DNA of 7,995 nt from an uncultured Ignavibacteriota bacterium (lineage in GTDB: Bacteria; Bacteroidota; Ignavibacteria; UBA10030; UBA8401), in NCBI GenBank assembly GCA_903907305.1, contig CAIVNT010000081.1:1-7995 (forward strand), given 5' to 3'. The translations under genes and the position numbers were made by a program. Shown piece after piece: positions 1-6,399 of this stretch. Position 1 is the first letter of the stretch. Each line of letters starts with the position of its first letter. The notes beneath the pieces were generated by a model. It was not told the DNA's origin, ran no database searches, and saw only the letters and a program-made list of their open reading frames with translations.

Positions 1-1
1 G

Positions 2-88
2 ATCGAAGACGGAAAAGGGGGACGGGCAAAGAGGAAAAAGAAAGGACCGACGACCGAATCACCTGCGGACGAATTTGACATGCCGTAA
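2..88 (+). CDS. C-terminal end of an unidentified rightward gene (partial)
   Basis: An open frame enters from the left edge and gives 28 residues before TAA at 86-88. The tail is basic (a KRKKK-type cluster about residues 10-14) followed by Thr/Ser/Pro and an acidic end, ADEFDMP. This composition fits a disordered C-terminal tail. Acidic tips of this kind occur on single-stranded DNA-binding proteins, and basic tails occur on RNA helicases and similar proteins, but the final Phe typical of SSB is missing and too little is visible to name the protein. A hairpin begins 7 bases after the stop codon, and the leftward operon ends at 493, both of which support a convergent gene ending here. The other two forward frames also stay open for about 80 bases, so the frame choice is moderately supported only. 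Confidence 0.45.
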   Translation: MEDGKGGRAKRKKKGPTTESPADEFDMP

Positions 89-89
89 A

Positions 90-113
90 TAAAAAATCCC
101 GAGGCACCGGGAT
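90..113. terminator. Hairpin terminator between convergent genes, stronger for leftward transcripts
   Basis: ATCCCG (96-101) and CGGGAT (108-113) form a perfect 6 bp stem with a 6-base loop. Read leftward, the stem is followed at once by six T residues (complement of 90-95), the classical intrinsic-terminator form. Read rightward, it is preceded by A6 and followed by AATTATTCTTTATT, a weaker U-tract, so it can also serve the gene ending at 88. The short stem is the main weakness. Confidence 0.6.
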
Positions 114-136
114 AATTATTCTTTATTATTGAGCAG

Positions 137-335
137 CTAGAGGCCATCTCGAAAATACCTCTGTCACCCCCCACAACGTGGCCGTTGGCCGAATGTTCCA
201 ATCGGGGGTCTATTATAGTGGATTCCCGCCAGAAATCCCGCTGTTTGAGATTCCGCCTTGCGGGATTCCTAAAAGCGGAACATGCGGGAATGACACTCAT
301 AACTCGATGCTATTTGTTTTTGAGATGGCTTCTAG
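137..335. mobile_element. MITE-like element with ~19 bp terminal inverted repeats
   Basis: The left end (137-155, CTAGAGGCCATCTCGAAAA) is the inverted complement of the right end (317-335, TTTTTGAGATGGCTTCTAG) at 17 of 19 positions. Both ends finish in CTAG. The ~200 bp between them contains no credible gene but several internal palindromes: ACCCCC (166-171) with GGGGGT (204-209), GGCC (180-183) with GGCC (187-190), and a nested hairpin at 222-291. Size, terminal repeats and lack of coding capacity fit a non-autonomous miniature element. The CTAG ends would fit insertion into a TA dinucleotide, as IS630/Tc1-type elements do, but no longer target duplication is visible and no transposase lies in the window. 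The family assignment is inference. Confidence 0.6.
222..291. repeat. Nested palindromic repeat (ATTCCCGC / GCGGGAAT)
   Basis: ATTCCCGC (222-229) is the exact inverse complement of GCGGGAAT (284-291). Inside it AATCCCGC (234-241) pairs exactly with GCGGGATT (260-267), and TTCCGC (251-256) pairs with GCGGAA (275-280) as an alternative fold. The outer arms, reading GGATTCCCGC and GCGGGAATGACA, resemble a dispersed palindromic repeat seen in intergenic regions of many unrelated bacterial genomes; that resemblance is from memory. It sits entirely inside the larger inverted-repeat element. Confidence 0.65.
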
Positions 336-350
336 TTAAAAATTCTGTAT

Positions 351-400
351 TTACTCAGCGTAATTCATTAAACTATAATTTAGTTAATAATGCTGAGCAA
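351..400. repeat. Long bulged stem-loop
   Basis: CTCAGC (354-359) pairs with GCTGAG (392-397). The stem continues as ATT, ATTAA and CTA on the left (363-375) against TAGTTAATAAT (381-391), closing on a 5-base loop TAATT (376-380). The unpaired bases inside this stem, GTA 360-362, C366 and A372, are all on the left arm. Outside CTCAGC, TT (351-352) can pair with AA (399-400) across one mismatch. In total about 17-19 base pairs form in 50 bases. No U-tract follows in either direction, so it is not a classical terminator. It could be a REP-type unit, an RNA 3'-end stabiliser for the leftward operon, or a degenerate mobile-element end. Confidence 0.6.
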
Positions 401-405
401 AATCA

Positions 406-471
406 TTACCACAGATTTACAGATTAATTATTGACAAACTTATCAGTGGAAATCAGTGCAATCTGTGGCAA
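406..471. repeat. CCACAGATT-type palindromic repeat
   Basis: CCACAGATT (409-417) is the exact inverse complement of AATCTGTGG (460-468). The pairing continues inward, with AC 419-420 against GT 456-457 and GATT 422-425 against AATC 451-454. The arms also contain short direct near-repeats: ACAGATT twice on the left, and ATCAGTG twice followed by ATCTGTG on the right. Repeats with this CACAGATT…AATCTGTG pattern are recalled from intergenic regions of several phyla. It lies 21 bp past the end of the polyprenyl synthase gene, so it would be in the 3' part of the operon transcript. Confidence 0.65.
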
Positions 472-492
472 AAAAATTGCTTTGTAATTACA

Positions 493-1482
493 TTATTTTT
501 CTCTGTCCATCACAAAGTCGATGAAATGGATGAGCGATTCTTTTGCGTCGGAAGCGGGGAGGGACTGCAGACACTCCTTTGCCGCGTTGCCGAATTCATG
601 AGCACATTTTTCCGCATAGACGATCCCGCCGTTCTTTTGTACGAAATCAACGATATACTCTACATCTTTATTGGTCGCGCCGGCCTTGATCATCTTCAAT
701 ACTTTTTTTGATTCGGGCTTCGGAGCTTGTTTCAGCGCGTGGATCAGCGGAAGTGTGATCTTCTTTTCCTTCAAGTCACCGCCGATCGGTTTTCCAAGGA
801 TGCTTTTCCGTGAAGTGAAATCAAGGATATCGTCCCGGATCTGGAATGCCATACCGACATTCTCGCCGTAATCCTTCATCAGCTTTCGCATGACGGTGTC
901 TTCAGTGACACTTGCAGCACCGATCTCGGAACAGGTGGAAAGAAGGGATGCGGTTTTGTTTGAAATGATTTTTAGATAGGTCTCTTCATCGATGTTTAAT
1001 TCCCGACTCTTTTGGATCTGCAGGATCTCGCCTTCACTCATTCTGCGAACGGAATCCGACGTGACACGGAGGAAATAGACATCGCCGTGATTCAGCGAGA
1101 TCATTAATCCGGTGGAGAGAAGATAATCTCCCATCAGCACGGCAACCTTATTCTTCCAGACGGCATTGATCGATGCAAGCCCGCGCCGTGTATCGGCATC
1201 ATCCACAACATCATCATGGACGAGCGTGGCTGTATGGAGGATCTCGACGAGTGTTGCCCCTCGGAACGTGCTTTGATTGATCGTGCCGCATGCTTTGGCA
1301 CAGAGGAAGACGACGATAGGACGTATCCGTTTCCCTTTTTGCTTCACGATATAGCGGGCGATAGTGTCCACCAGCGTAACGTTTGAACGCATAGCGCTCT
1401 TGAAGAATCCTGAAAATTCTTTGATCTCCTTCTCTACGGGAGATTTAATATCGTCAAGTGAATGTGCTGCCGTTAACGCCAT
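493..1482 (-). CDS. Long-chain (E)-polyprenyl diphosphate synthase
   Basis: This 329-residue cytoplasmic enzyme condenses isopentenyl diphosphate units onto an allylic primer to make the long isoprenoid tail of a quinone; menaquinone is likely in this lineage. Visible motifs are GKRIRP (residues 50-55), which binds the substrate diphosphate, the first Asp-rich motif DDVVD (90-94) followed by ADTRRG, GDYLL (118-122), and the second Asp-rich motif QIRDDILD (214-221). The residues just before the first motif are small (A85, T86) rather than aromatic, which in this family favours long products over geranyl or farnesyl diphosphate. Length is normal for the IspB/HepT/SdsA class, but the exact chain length cannot be read from the sequence. 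It is the last gene of the operon, 11 bp after tatC. A weak purine-rich stretch (AGAAGAGAA) upstream overlaps the tatC end. ATG at 1482 is the natural start. Confidence 0.93.
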   Translation of the reverse strand: MALTAAHSLDDIKSPVEKEIKEFSGFFKSAMRSNVTLVDTIARYIVKQKGKRIRPIVVFLCAKACGTINQSTFRGATLVEILHTATLVHDDVVDDADTRRGLASINAVWKNKVAVLMGDYLLSTGLMISLNHGDVYFLRVTSDSVRRMSEGEILQIQKSRELNIDEETYLKIISNKTASLLSTCSEIGAASVTEDTVMRKLMKDYGENVGMAFQIRDDILDFTSRKSILGKPIGGDLKEKKITLPLIHALKQAPKPESKKVLKMIKAGATNKDVEYIVDFVQKNGGIVYAEKCAHEFGNAAKECLQSLPASDAKESLIHFIDFVMDREK

Positions 1483-1493
1483 TGAGTTCTCTT

Positions 1494-2246
1494 CTATTCT
1501 GTCTCTTGCTCAGGTTTTTTCTGAGCAAACATGGAAATAAAAATACTGACCTCATACAGGACGATCATCGGTGCAGCAAGTAGACTTTGTGTGAGCATAT
1601 CCGGAGTGGGAGTAACAACGGCGGAGATGATGAGGATAATGACGATCGCATGTTTCCGGTATTTTCTCATGAACTTCGGAGTGACGATACCGAACTTTGA
1701 AAGAAAAAAGGTGATCATGGGGAGTTCAAACACAAGCCCTGCTCCCAGTATCAGGCTCAGCATAAAGCTGATATACTCATTAATCGCGATGTTCAGGGTG
1801 AACACGTCCGTGCCGAACGTGGAGAAGAAAGTCAACGCCGTGGGGACGAGAATGAAATACGCGAAGGTAATTCCGGACATGAAGCAGAATGTAGTAAAGA
1901 AGACGATCCTGAACGCATACTTCCGTTCATGCGGCAGTAGTCCAGGAGAGACGAATTTCCAGAGATGATAAAGAATGATCGGCATTGCGGCAATAATCCC
2001 AACCACCACAACCACCTGCATGTAGGTGAGCATGATACCGTAGGGAGTAAGCACCTGTGGTTTCAGTCCTACTTTGAGCATCGGACCGAGCAGAACGGTC
2101 TTGACGAGAAAATCAGCAAAGAAACCCGCGACGATGGAACAGATCAATACGGCGAGAACGGAGTAAACGATCCTTGAGCGTAGTTCTTCAAGGTGGTCAA
2201 GAAATCCCATTTCCCGTTCATCGTTATTTTTTTTATCGTTCGGCAT
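1494..2246 (-). CDS. tatC: Sec-independent protein translocase TatC
   Basis: TatC is the integral inner-membrane receptor for twin-arginine signal peptides and exports folded, often cofactor-bearing proteins. The 250-residue product starts its conserved region with GFLDHLEELRSR (about 14-25) and has six hydrophobic segments (roughly 25-48, 73-95, 112-135, 159-182, 198-211 and 223-241). The signature SPGLLPHERK carries the conserved Glu at about residue 107, which helps bind the signal peptide, and FELP lies near 173-176. VVTPTPD precedes the last membrane helix. A TTG one codon upstream (2249) could also start translation, but ATG at 2246 is preferred. The gene begins five bases after the glyA stop, with an A-rich leader and no Shine-Dalgarno site. 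No tatA or tatB is in the window, so those must be elsewhere. Confidence 0.95.
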   Translation of the reverse strand: MPNDKKNNDEREMGFLDHLEELRSRIVYSVLAVLICSIVAGFFADFLVKTVLLGPMLKVGLKPQVLTPYGIMLTYMQVVVVVGIIAAMPIILYHLWKFVSPGLLPHERKYAFRIVFFTTFCFMSGITFAYFILVPTALTFFSTFGTDVFTLNIAINEYISFMLSLILGAGLVFELPMITFFLSKFGIVTPKFMRKYRKHAIVIILIISAVVTPTPDMLTQSLLAAPMIVLYEVSIFISMFAQKKPEQETE

Positions 2247-2251
2247 CAATT

Positions 2252-3541
2252 CTAATCTTTATAGATGGGGAAGCCGGCACAGAAATCGGAAACTTTCTTC
2301 TTGACCGCAACATAGACATCGGTCTTGCCCATATTCCGGAGCACTTCGTCGATCAGATCTCCGACGACCTTCATATCATCTTCTTTCATTCCGCGTGTGG
2401 TCATTGCCGGTGTACCAATGCGGATACCGCTGGTGATCAGCGGCGATTTATCGTCGAACGGCACGCCATTCTTGTTGACGGTGATCCCTGCTTCATCGAG
2501 CGCTTCCTGTGCATCTTTTCCGGTGATGTTTTTGTTCCGCAGATCGATCAGCATCAAATGATTGTCTGTTCCATTGGAGCAGATCGTATATCCTTTGGAC
2601 ATCAAATGAGCCGCCAGTGCCTGTGCATTTCTGATGATCTGCTGTGCATAAATATTGAACTCCGGCTGCAGTGCTTCTTTGAATGCGATCGCTTTGGCCG
2701 CAATAATGTGCATCAGAGGACCGCCCTGAATTCCGGGAATGACCATTGAATCGAGAAGTTCGGAGATCATTTTCCTGCGTCCCGATTTTGGTGCTACGAT
2801 GCCGAACGGATTCTCATAATCCTTGCCGACGAGGATGATACCGCCGCGGGGTCCGCGGAGTGTTTTGTGAGTTGTGGAGGTAACCACGTGACAATGGGGA
2901 ATAGGATCATTCAGCAGATCTGCAGCGATGAGTCCTGCAGGATGAGCGATATCAGCGAACAGAAATGCGCCGACCTTATCCGCAATCTCTCGGAATTTTT
3001 TGTAATCGATGTTGCGTGAATACGCGCTGGCGCCGACGGTGATGAGTTTTGGTTTCTCTCGTTTTGCTACATCTTCCACTTCGTTATAATCGATGAAACC
3101 TGTCTCTTTCGTTACCCCGTAAGCGGAAAAATTATACATTTGTCCCGAGAAGTTCACTGCCGCGCCGTGGGTCAAATGTCCGCCGTGGGATAAGTTCATT
3201 CCGAGCACTTTATCATCCGGCTTGATGAATGTAAAATATACTGCAGTATTCGCCTGCGAGCCGGAATGCGGCTGCACATTCGCATATTCGGCACCGAACA
3301 ATTTTTTTACGCGGTCACGTGCGATGTTCTCGACTACGTCCACATATTCACACCCTCCGTAATACCGTTTTCCCGGATACCCTTCGGCATATTTATTTGT
3401 CAACACCGTTCCGGCTGCTTCAAGCACCGCGCGGGAGACAAAATTTTCCGACGCGATCAATTCTAAATTGTTATTCTGGCGGTTCTGTTCGTTCGTGATG
3501 GCTGCTGCAATTTCGGGATCGAATCCGGGGATGTATTTCAT
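2252..3541 (-). CDS. glyA: Serine hydroxymethyltransferase
   Basis: This PLP enzyme converts serine and tetrahydrofolate to glycine and 5,10-methylene-tetrahydrofolate, the main source of one-carbon units. The 429-residue sequence is full length. It shows LELIASENFVS (26-36), YAEGYPGKRYYGG (51-63), SGSQAN (93-98), LSHGGHLTHG (117-126), FADIAHPAGL (195-204, with the Asp and His that contact PLP), and STTHKTLRGPRGG (222-234), where K226 forms the Schiff base. The stretch at 240-275 (PFGIVAPKSGRRK and then VIPGIQGGPL) resembles Bacteroidota-type SHMT, which is one reason for the taxonomic guess. The start is ATG at 3541, two bases after the rpiB stop, with the best ribosome-binding site in the operon just upstream. 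Confidence 0.97.
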   Translation of the reverse strand: MKYIPGFDPEIAAAITNEQNRQNNNLELIASENFVSRAVLEAAGTVLTNKYAEGYPGKRYYGGCEYVDVVENIARDRVKKLFGAEYANVQPHSGSQANTAVYFTFIKPDDKVLGMNLSHGGHLTHGAAVNFSGQMYNFSAYGVTKETGFIDYNEVEDVAKREKPKLITVGASAYSRNIDYKKFREIADKVGAFLFADIAHPAGLIAADLLNDPIPHCHVVTSTTHKTLRGPRGGIILVGKDYENPFGIVAPKSGRRKMISELLDSMVIPGIQGGPLMHIIAAKAIAFKEALQPEFNIYAQQIIRNAQALAAHLMSKGYTICSNGTDNHLMLIDLRNKNITGKDAQEALDEAGITVNKNGVPFDDKSPLITSGIRIGTPAMTTRGMKEDDMKVVGDLIDEVLRNMGKTDVYVAVKKKVSDFCAGFPIYKD

Positions 3542-3543
3542 GA

Positions 3544-3987
3544 TTATCGTCCTGTTAATGAGTGTATTTTTTCAACACGGCGCGTATGGCGGCCTGCTTC
3601 AAAGTTCGTGGAAAGGAATATCTTGACCATATCTTCCGCAACACCCATGCCGACCAGACGTTCTCCGAAACAGAGGACATTTGCATTGTTATGTTTGCGG
3701 GAGAGTTCTGCAGAAGTGACGGATTCGCATGCCGCTGCACGGACCCCTTTTTGTTTGTTGGCGACGATCGATACACCGATGCCGGAACCGCAGACCAAGA
3801 TACCAAAGTCACATTCACCGGAAGAGACCGCTTCTGATGCCGCATGTGCAAAATCGGGATAATCGACTGATTCCGGGGAATGTGTCCCGAAATCCTTAAA
3901 CTCCTGCTTCAGTTGTGTGAGCAGAATTTTTACGTTCTCTTTGTAGCGGAAGCCTGCGTGGTCGCTTGCGATGGCAATCATAGACAT
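3544..3987 (-). CDS. rpiB: Ribose-5-phosphate isomerase B
   Basis: RpiB interconverts ribose 5-phosphate and ribulose 5-phosphate in the non-oxidative pentose phosphate pathway. The 147-residue product is the normal size for RpiB/LacAB proteins. It shows IASDHAGF (6-13; D9 and H10 are active-site residues), FGTHSPESVDYPDFA (33-47), ILVCGSGIGVSIVANK (63-78; C66 is the expected catalytic base, and the usual Thr after it is Ser here), GVRAAAC (81-87) and SRKHNNANVLCFGER (96-110; H99). Its ATG overlaps the stop codon of the upstream barrel gene as TAATG, implying translational coupling. An ATG two codons later (3981) is an alternative start. Relatives include allose-6-phosphate isomerases, but the context and CGSG motif favour a general RpiB. 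Confidence 0.95.
   Translation of the reverse strand: MSMIAIASDHAGFRYKENVKILLTQLKQEFKDFGTHSPESVDYPDFAHAASEAVSSGECDFGILVCGSGIGVSIVANKQKGVRAAACESVTSAELSRKHNNANVLCFGERLVGMGVAEDMVKIFLSTNFEAGRHTRRVEKIHSLTGR
3550..3553 (-). promoter_or_regulatory. Shine-Dalgarno site of glyA
   Basis: AGGA, inside the last codons of rpiB (ACA GGA CGA TAA), lies 8 bases before the glyA ATG, which is optimal spacing. It is the only clear Shine-Dalgarno sequence among the internal gene starts of this operon. This suggests glyA can be initiated independently of coupling to rpiB. Confidence 0.6.
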
Positions 3988-5228
3988 TATTCGATCGGTG
4001 GCTGAATGAACATCAGTTCGGTGGCTGAGACAGCCACCGTAAAGCGAATGACCGTATCCTTGATCAGTGAAGAAGAAGTCGTGCCGCGGATCCCGTATTC
4101 CAGTCCAAGATGGATACGCGTCTCAACACTCATCGGGAAACTCACTCCGGCTGTGCCGAAGATCTCATCAATAGATTGTCCGTTCACAGTAAGATTACTC
4201 ATACGGTACAATCCGCCGAATCGGTATGAAACGCGTTTCAAAAATTCATCGCTGACAAAATCCGATGAGGGAAGGAATTCAACACCGGCGCCGAGCCGCA
4301 GACTGTTTTGGAATTTTGTCGGTGCTCCGGGTACTGAAAAGCCGGACCAGTTCTGGAAATGAACATCCGCTGCATAGATCGTTTTGTTGTTCAGATATGC
4401 GAGTCCGACCGAAAAACCTGCGGGCAGCGACAAGGTCTTGCTTCCCGGTGCGATCGTATCCTGACTTGCGGAAAAATTACGGAGTGTCTGTTCGTCATAG
4501 GATAGTGAAGATCCTGTGAAGAATGTGACACCGAGATTCAAATTCTTTGTCTCAGAAAGACCAAGCGCTTTATCGATACCGGAGTAGATACCGCCGATTG
4601 TCAGTCCGAATCCGCTTACAGAAAATGTCTGATGATATGAACCGCCGAAGTATTCAGAAGTCGAGAAGGAGATCACCTGGTCCCGATAGATGGAACCGAA
4701 CAGGTAATGTGTTGTCATTCCAACGATCAGATCCGGATTGATACCATATGAAATTCCCAACTGACTGGAAGTGATACCGCCGCGTCCTTCAAAGGACTGC
4801 ACAACACGATTGCCGGCGATCGTTTGCGTCACTTGCTGATCGTATGCAACGGAGGAATACGGCAGTATCCCGAGTGTTAACACCATTTTTTTCGGTGCGA
4901 AGACAGGGAAAGCAATCGCGAGTGAATTGATATTTCCTGTGCTGATCATCGATGAACCGGATGCGTCAGCGGAGTTCAAAGTTCGGTATTGATAGGATGC
5001 GGAAATGATGGTATTCGTGATATTGGCCGAACTAGCTGGATTCAGCAAATTGACATGCGTGTCACCAAACATTGCGAGACCTGTGCTGCCCATTCCGACA
5101 TTCTTTCCACTAAGGAAAGTGTTGACCTCACCGACACCATAACGAGAATAGAGAGATCCTTTACCGGCGAAGGCGATGGAGACAATTGTGAATATTGTGA
5201 ATGCGAACAGAAACGCGATTCTCTTCAT
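3987..5228 (-). CDS. Outer-membrane beta-barrel protein, Bacteroidota FadL/OmpP1-like family
   Basis: A 413-residue exported protein. It starts with a clear signal peptide (MKR, then a hydrophobic run to about residue 20) with a likely signal-peptidase site after AFA (19-21). The mature N-terminus has LYSRYGVGEV, then GMGSTGLAM and NLLNPAS, a pattern recalled from Bacteroidota outer-membrane barrel proteins related to the FadL/PorV group. The rest alternates short amphipathic strands ending in aromatic residues with Gly/Ser/Asn-rich turns. LGLEYGIRGTTSSSLIKDTVIRF-type strands near the C-terminus are typical of the family; its exact substrate is unknown. An upstream in-frame ATG at 5309 would add 27 charged residues ahead of the signal peptide and overlap the lipoprotein gene, so 5228 is chosen. 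It begins one base after the lipoprotein stop (TGATATG) and overlaps rpiB by one base. Confidence 0.75.
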   Translation of the reverse strand: MKRIAFLFAFTIFTIVSIAFAGKGSLYSRYGVGEVNTFLSGKNVGMGSTGLAMFGDTHVNLLNPASSANITNTIISASYQYRTLNSADASGSSMISTGNINSLAIAFPVFAPKKMVLTLGILPYSSVAYDQQVTQTIAGNRVVQSFEGRGGITSSQLGISYGINPDLIVGMTTHYLFGSIYRDQVISFSTSEYFGGSYHQTFSVSGFGLTIGGIYSGIDKALGLSETKNLNLGVTFFTGSSLSYDEQTLRNFSASQDTIAPGSKTLSLPAGFSVGLAYLNNKTIYAADVHFQNWSGFSVPGAPTKFQNSLRLGAGVEFLPSSDFVSDEFLKRVSYRFGGLYRMSNLTVNGQSIDEIFGTAGVSFPMSVETRIHLGLEYGIRGTTSSSLIKDTVIRFTVAVSATELMFIQPPIE

Positions 5229-5229
5229 A

Positions 5230-6399
5230 TCATTTCTTCGAATAAGTGATGTGCAATTTCGGTCGTTTCGTCTCCGATGCTGTTGAAGTATAGAAAACAG
5301 CTTTTTCAACTGTGCCGTATTCAGCAGACCACCGTAAGGTTAATCCATAATTTTGTTTTACGCCCCGCACCCATCGGTCAACGATATTCGTCACAGAAAA
5401 CTTGAAGACGGGAGGCTGTGTTGCGGTTGCTGCAGTCCTCAATCCATACACATAGATCGTTGAATCAGATTGATCGAGTGTCGTTCCTGAAATGGAGAGC
5501 AGAGCCGTAACCGTATCCGGTGAGTAGCCGCTGAACGAACTTGCTGTTGTATCGAGCGTCAATTCCATCACAGCATTATTCACGATCGGTTTATTTACCA
5601 GCGGACTCAGATCGAACGACAGTTTCGAACGGACACCGAATCCGCCCTGCACCATCAGTCCCGAGAATGATGCCGGTTTATTCGTCTTTGCAGCAAATGC
5701 ATCCTCGCCGGCAAGGAATGCTATGGAATCACGGCGGCCGTTCCTTGTGTAGCGGATGAACACCTGCGGTGCATAGGCAGCATAATCGTTGAATGTGCTG
5801 AAACCGATGACACCATTATTCACGCCAAGGGGGGATTGAACGGCAAATCCATAAAAATCCGGTGCGGTCGTATCGAGATAGGAATTTGCCCAGCGGCGCA
5901 TTACATTCGTATCGAGCAGTGCGGTTGTCATTGTTCCGTTATTCATGGAATCATTGAACGAACCGATAGTTACCGTTCCCAACTGAAGGAAGGGGACCGA
6001 ATCCGTTGTGAACGTCAATTGAGACCACGATTTTTTGATCTCCACAATATTGAAGAGCAGTTTTCCGGCGGGAGGGTTGGACCGGTAATTCACGGTCAGC
6101 CGAAATTCTGCAGTATCGATCCGTGCGCCATTCAGTGAATCGATGGATCCAGCCGGAATAAAATTATACATGGAGAAGATCTCTTCCGTTGAAGAGATCC
6201 GTCCGGTAAGATTGCTCAATGCAGACCCTGTTTCCAGCGGGACCGTATAGGATGTATCTTTTACGGAATAGATAGTCATCGTATCGATGATGAAAGCGCC
6301 GTCGATATTCGGAAGTCCGTTCCCTACAGATCTCGGTTTTTCCGCGCAGCCGATCAGCAGGATCACAAGTGAGAAGAAAGCGAGAGAATTTTTTTTCAT
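5230..6399 (-). CDS. Envelope lipoprotein with two tandem DNRLRE-like modules
   Basis: A 389-residue predicted lipoprotein. MKKNS is followed by a hydrophobic stretch and a lipobox LIGC, with C18 as the lipidated residue. The mature part appears to be two similar beta-rich modules. Module 1 runs about 75-218, ending W170…YGFAV…GFST…PQVFIRY. Module 2 runs about 258-387, ending W343…NYGLTL…FYTS…PKLHITY. The W…NYGL…F.S…P.L.I.Y pattern resembles the C-terminal part of DNRLRE-type carbohydrate-associated domains. A lipoprotein beside glycogen synthase in Bacteroidota is often annotated DUF4270, which may be the same family; this is recalled, not tested. No catalytic residues are evident. Its ATG overlaps the gmhB stop as ATGA, and it is directly followed by a barrel gene, suggesting a lipoprotein-barrel partnership. 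Confidence 0.7.
   Translation of the reverse strand: MKKNSLAFFSLVILLIGCAEKPRSVGNGLPNIDGAFIIDTMTIYSVKDTSYTVPLETGSALSNLTGRISSTEEIFSMYNFIPAGSIDSLNGARIDTAEFRLTVNYRSNPPAGKLLFNIVEIKKSWSQLTFTTDSVPFLQLGTVTIGSFNDSMNNGTMTTALLDTNVMRRWANSYLDTTAPDFYGFAVQSPLGVNNGVIGFSTFNDYAAYAPQVFIRYTRNGRRDSIAFLAGEDAFAAKTNKPASFSGLMVQGGFGVRSKLSFDLSPLVNKPIVNNAVMELTLDTTASSFSGYSPDTVTALLSISGTTLDQSDSTIYVYGLRTAATATQPPVFKFSVTNIVDRWVRGVKQNYGLTLRWSAEYGTVEKAVFYTSTASETKRPKLHITYSKK

Noticed and set aside
185..427. 80-residue rightward open frame
   Set aside because: It runs across the inverted-repeat element and the two stem-loops, starts with a non-ATG codon, and has no recognisable motif or ribosome-binding site.
483..492. TGTAATTACA perfect palindrome directly after the last operon gene
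   Set aside because: It has no loop to form a hairpin, is AT-rich and short, and has no partner site. An operator role cannot be supported.
89..492. CRISPR array or tandem repeat array
   Set aside because: The repeats are inverted pairs of differing sequence, without regular repeat-spacer units or cas genes.
1531..1968. 145-residue rightward open frame opposite tatC
   Set aside because: It is a mirror of the hydrophobic tatC coding sequence and has no family features.
2174..2749. 191-residue rightward open frame opposite glyA and the tatC start
   Set aside because: It is antisense to two firmly identified genes, and its composition (many Cys, His and Asp) is typical of a shadow frame.
5229..5309. 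27-codon N-terminal extension of the barrel protein
   Set aside because: It would put a charged Arg/Gln-rich stretch before a normal signal peptide and lie entirely within the lipoprotein's coding end.
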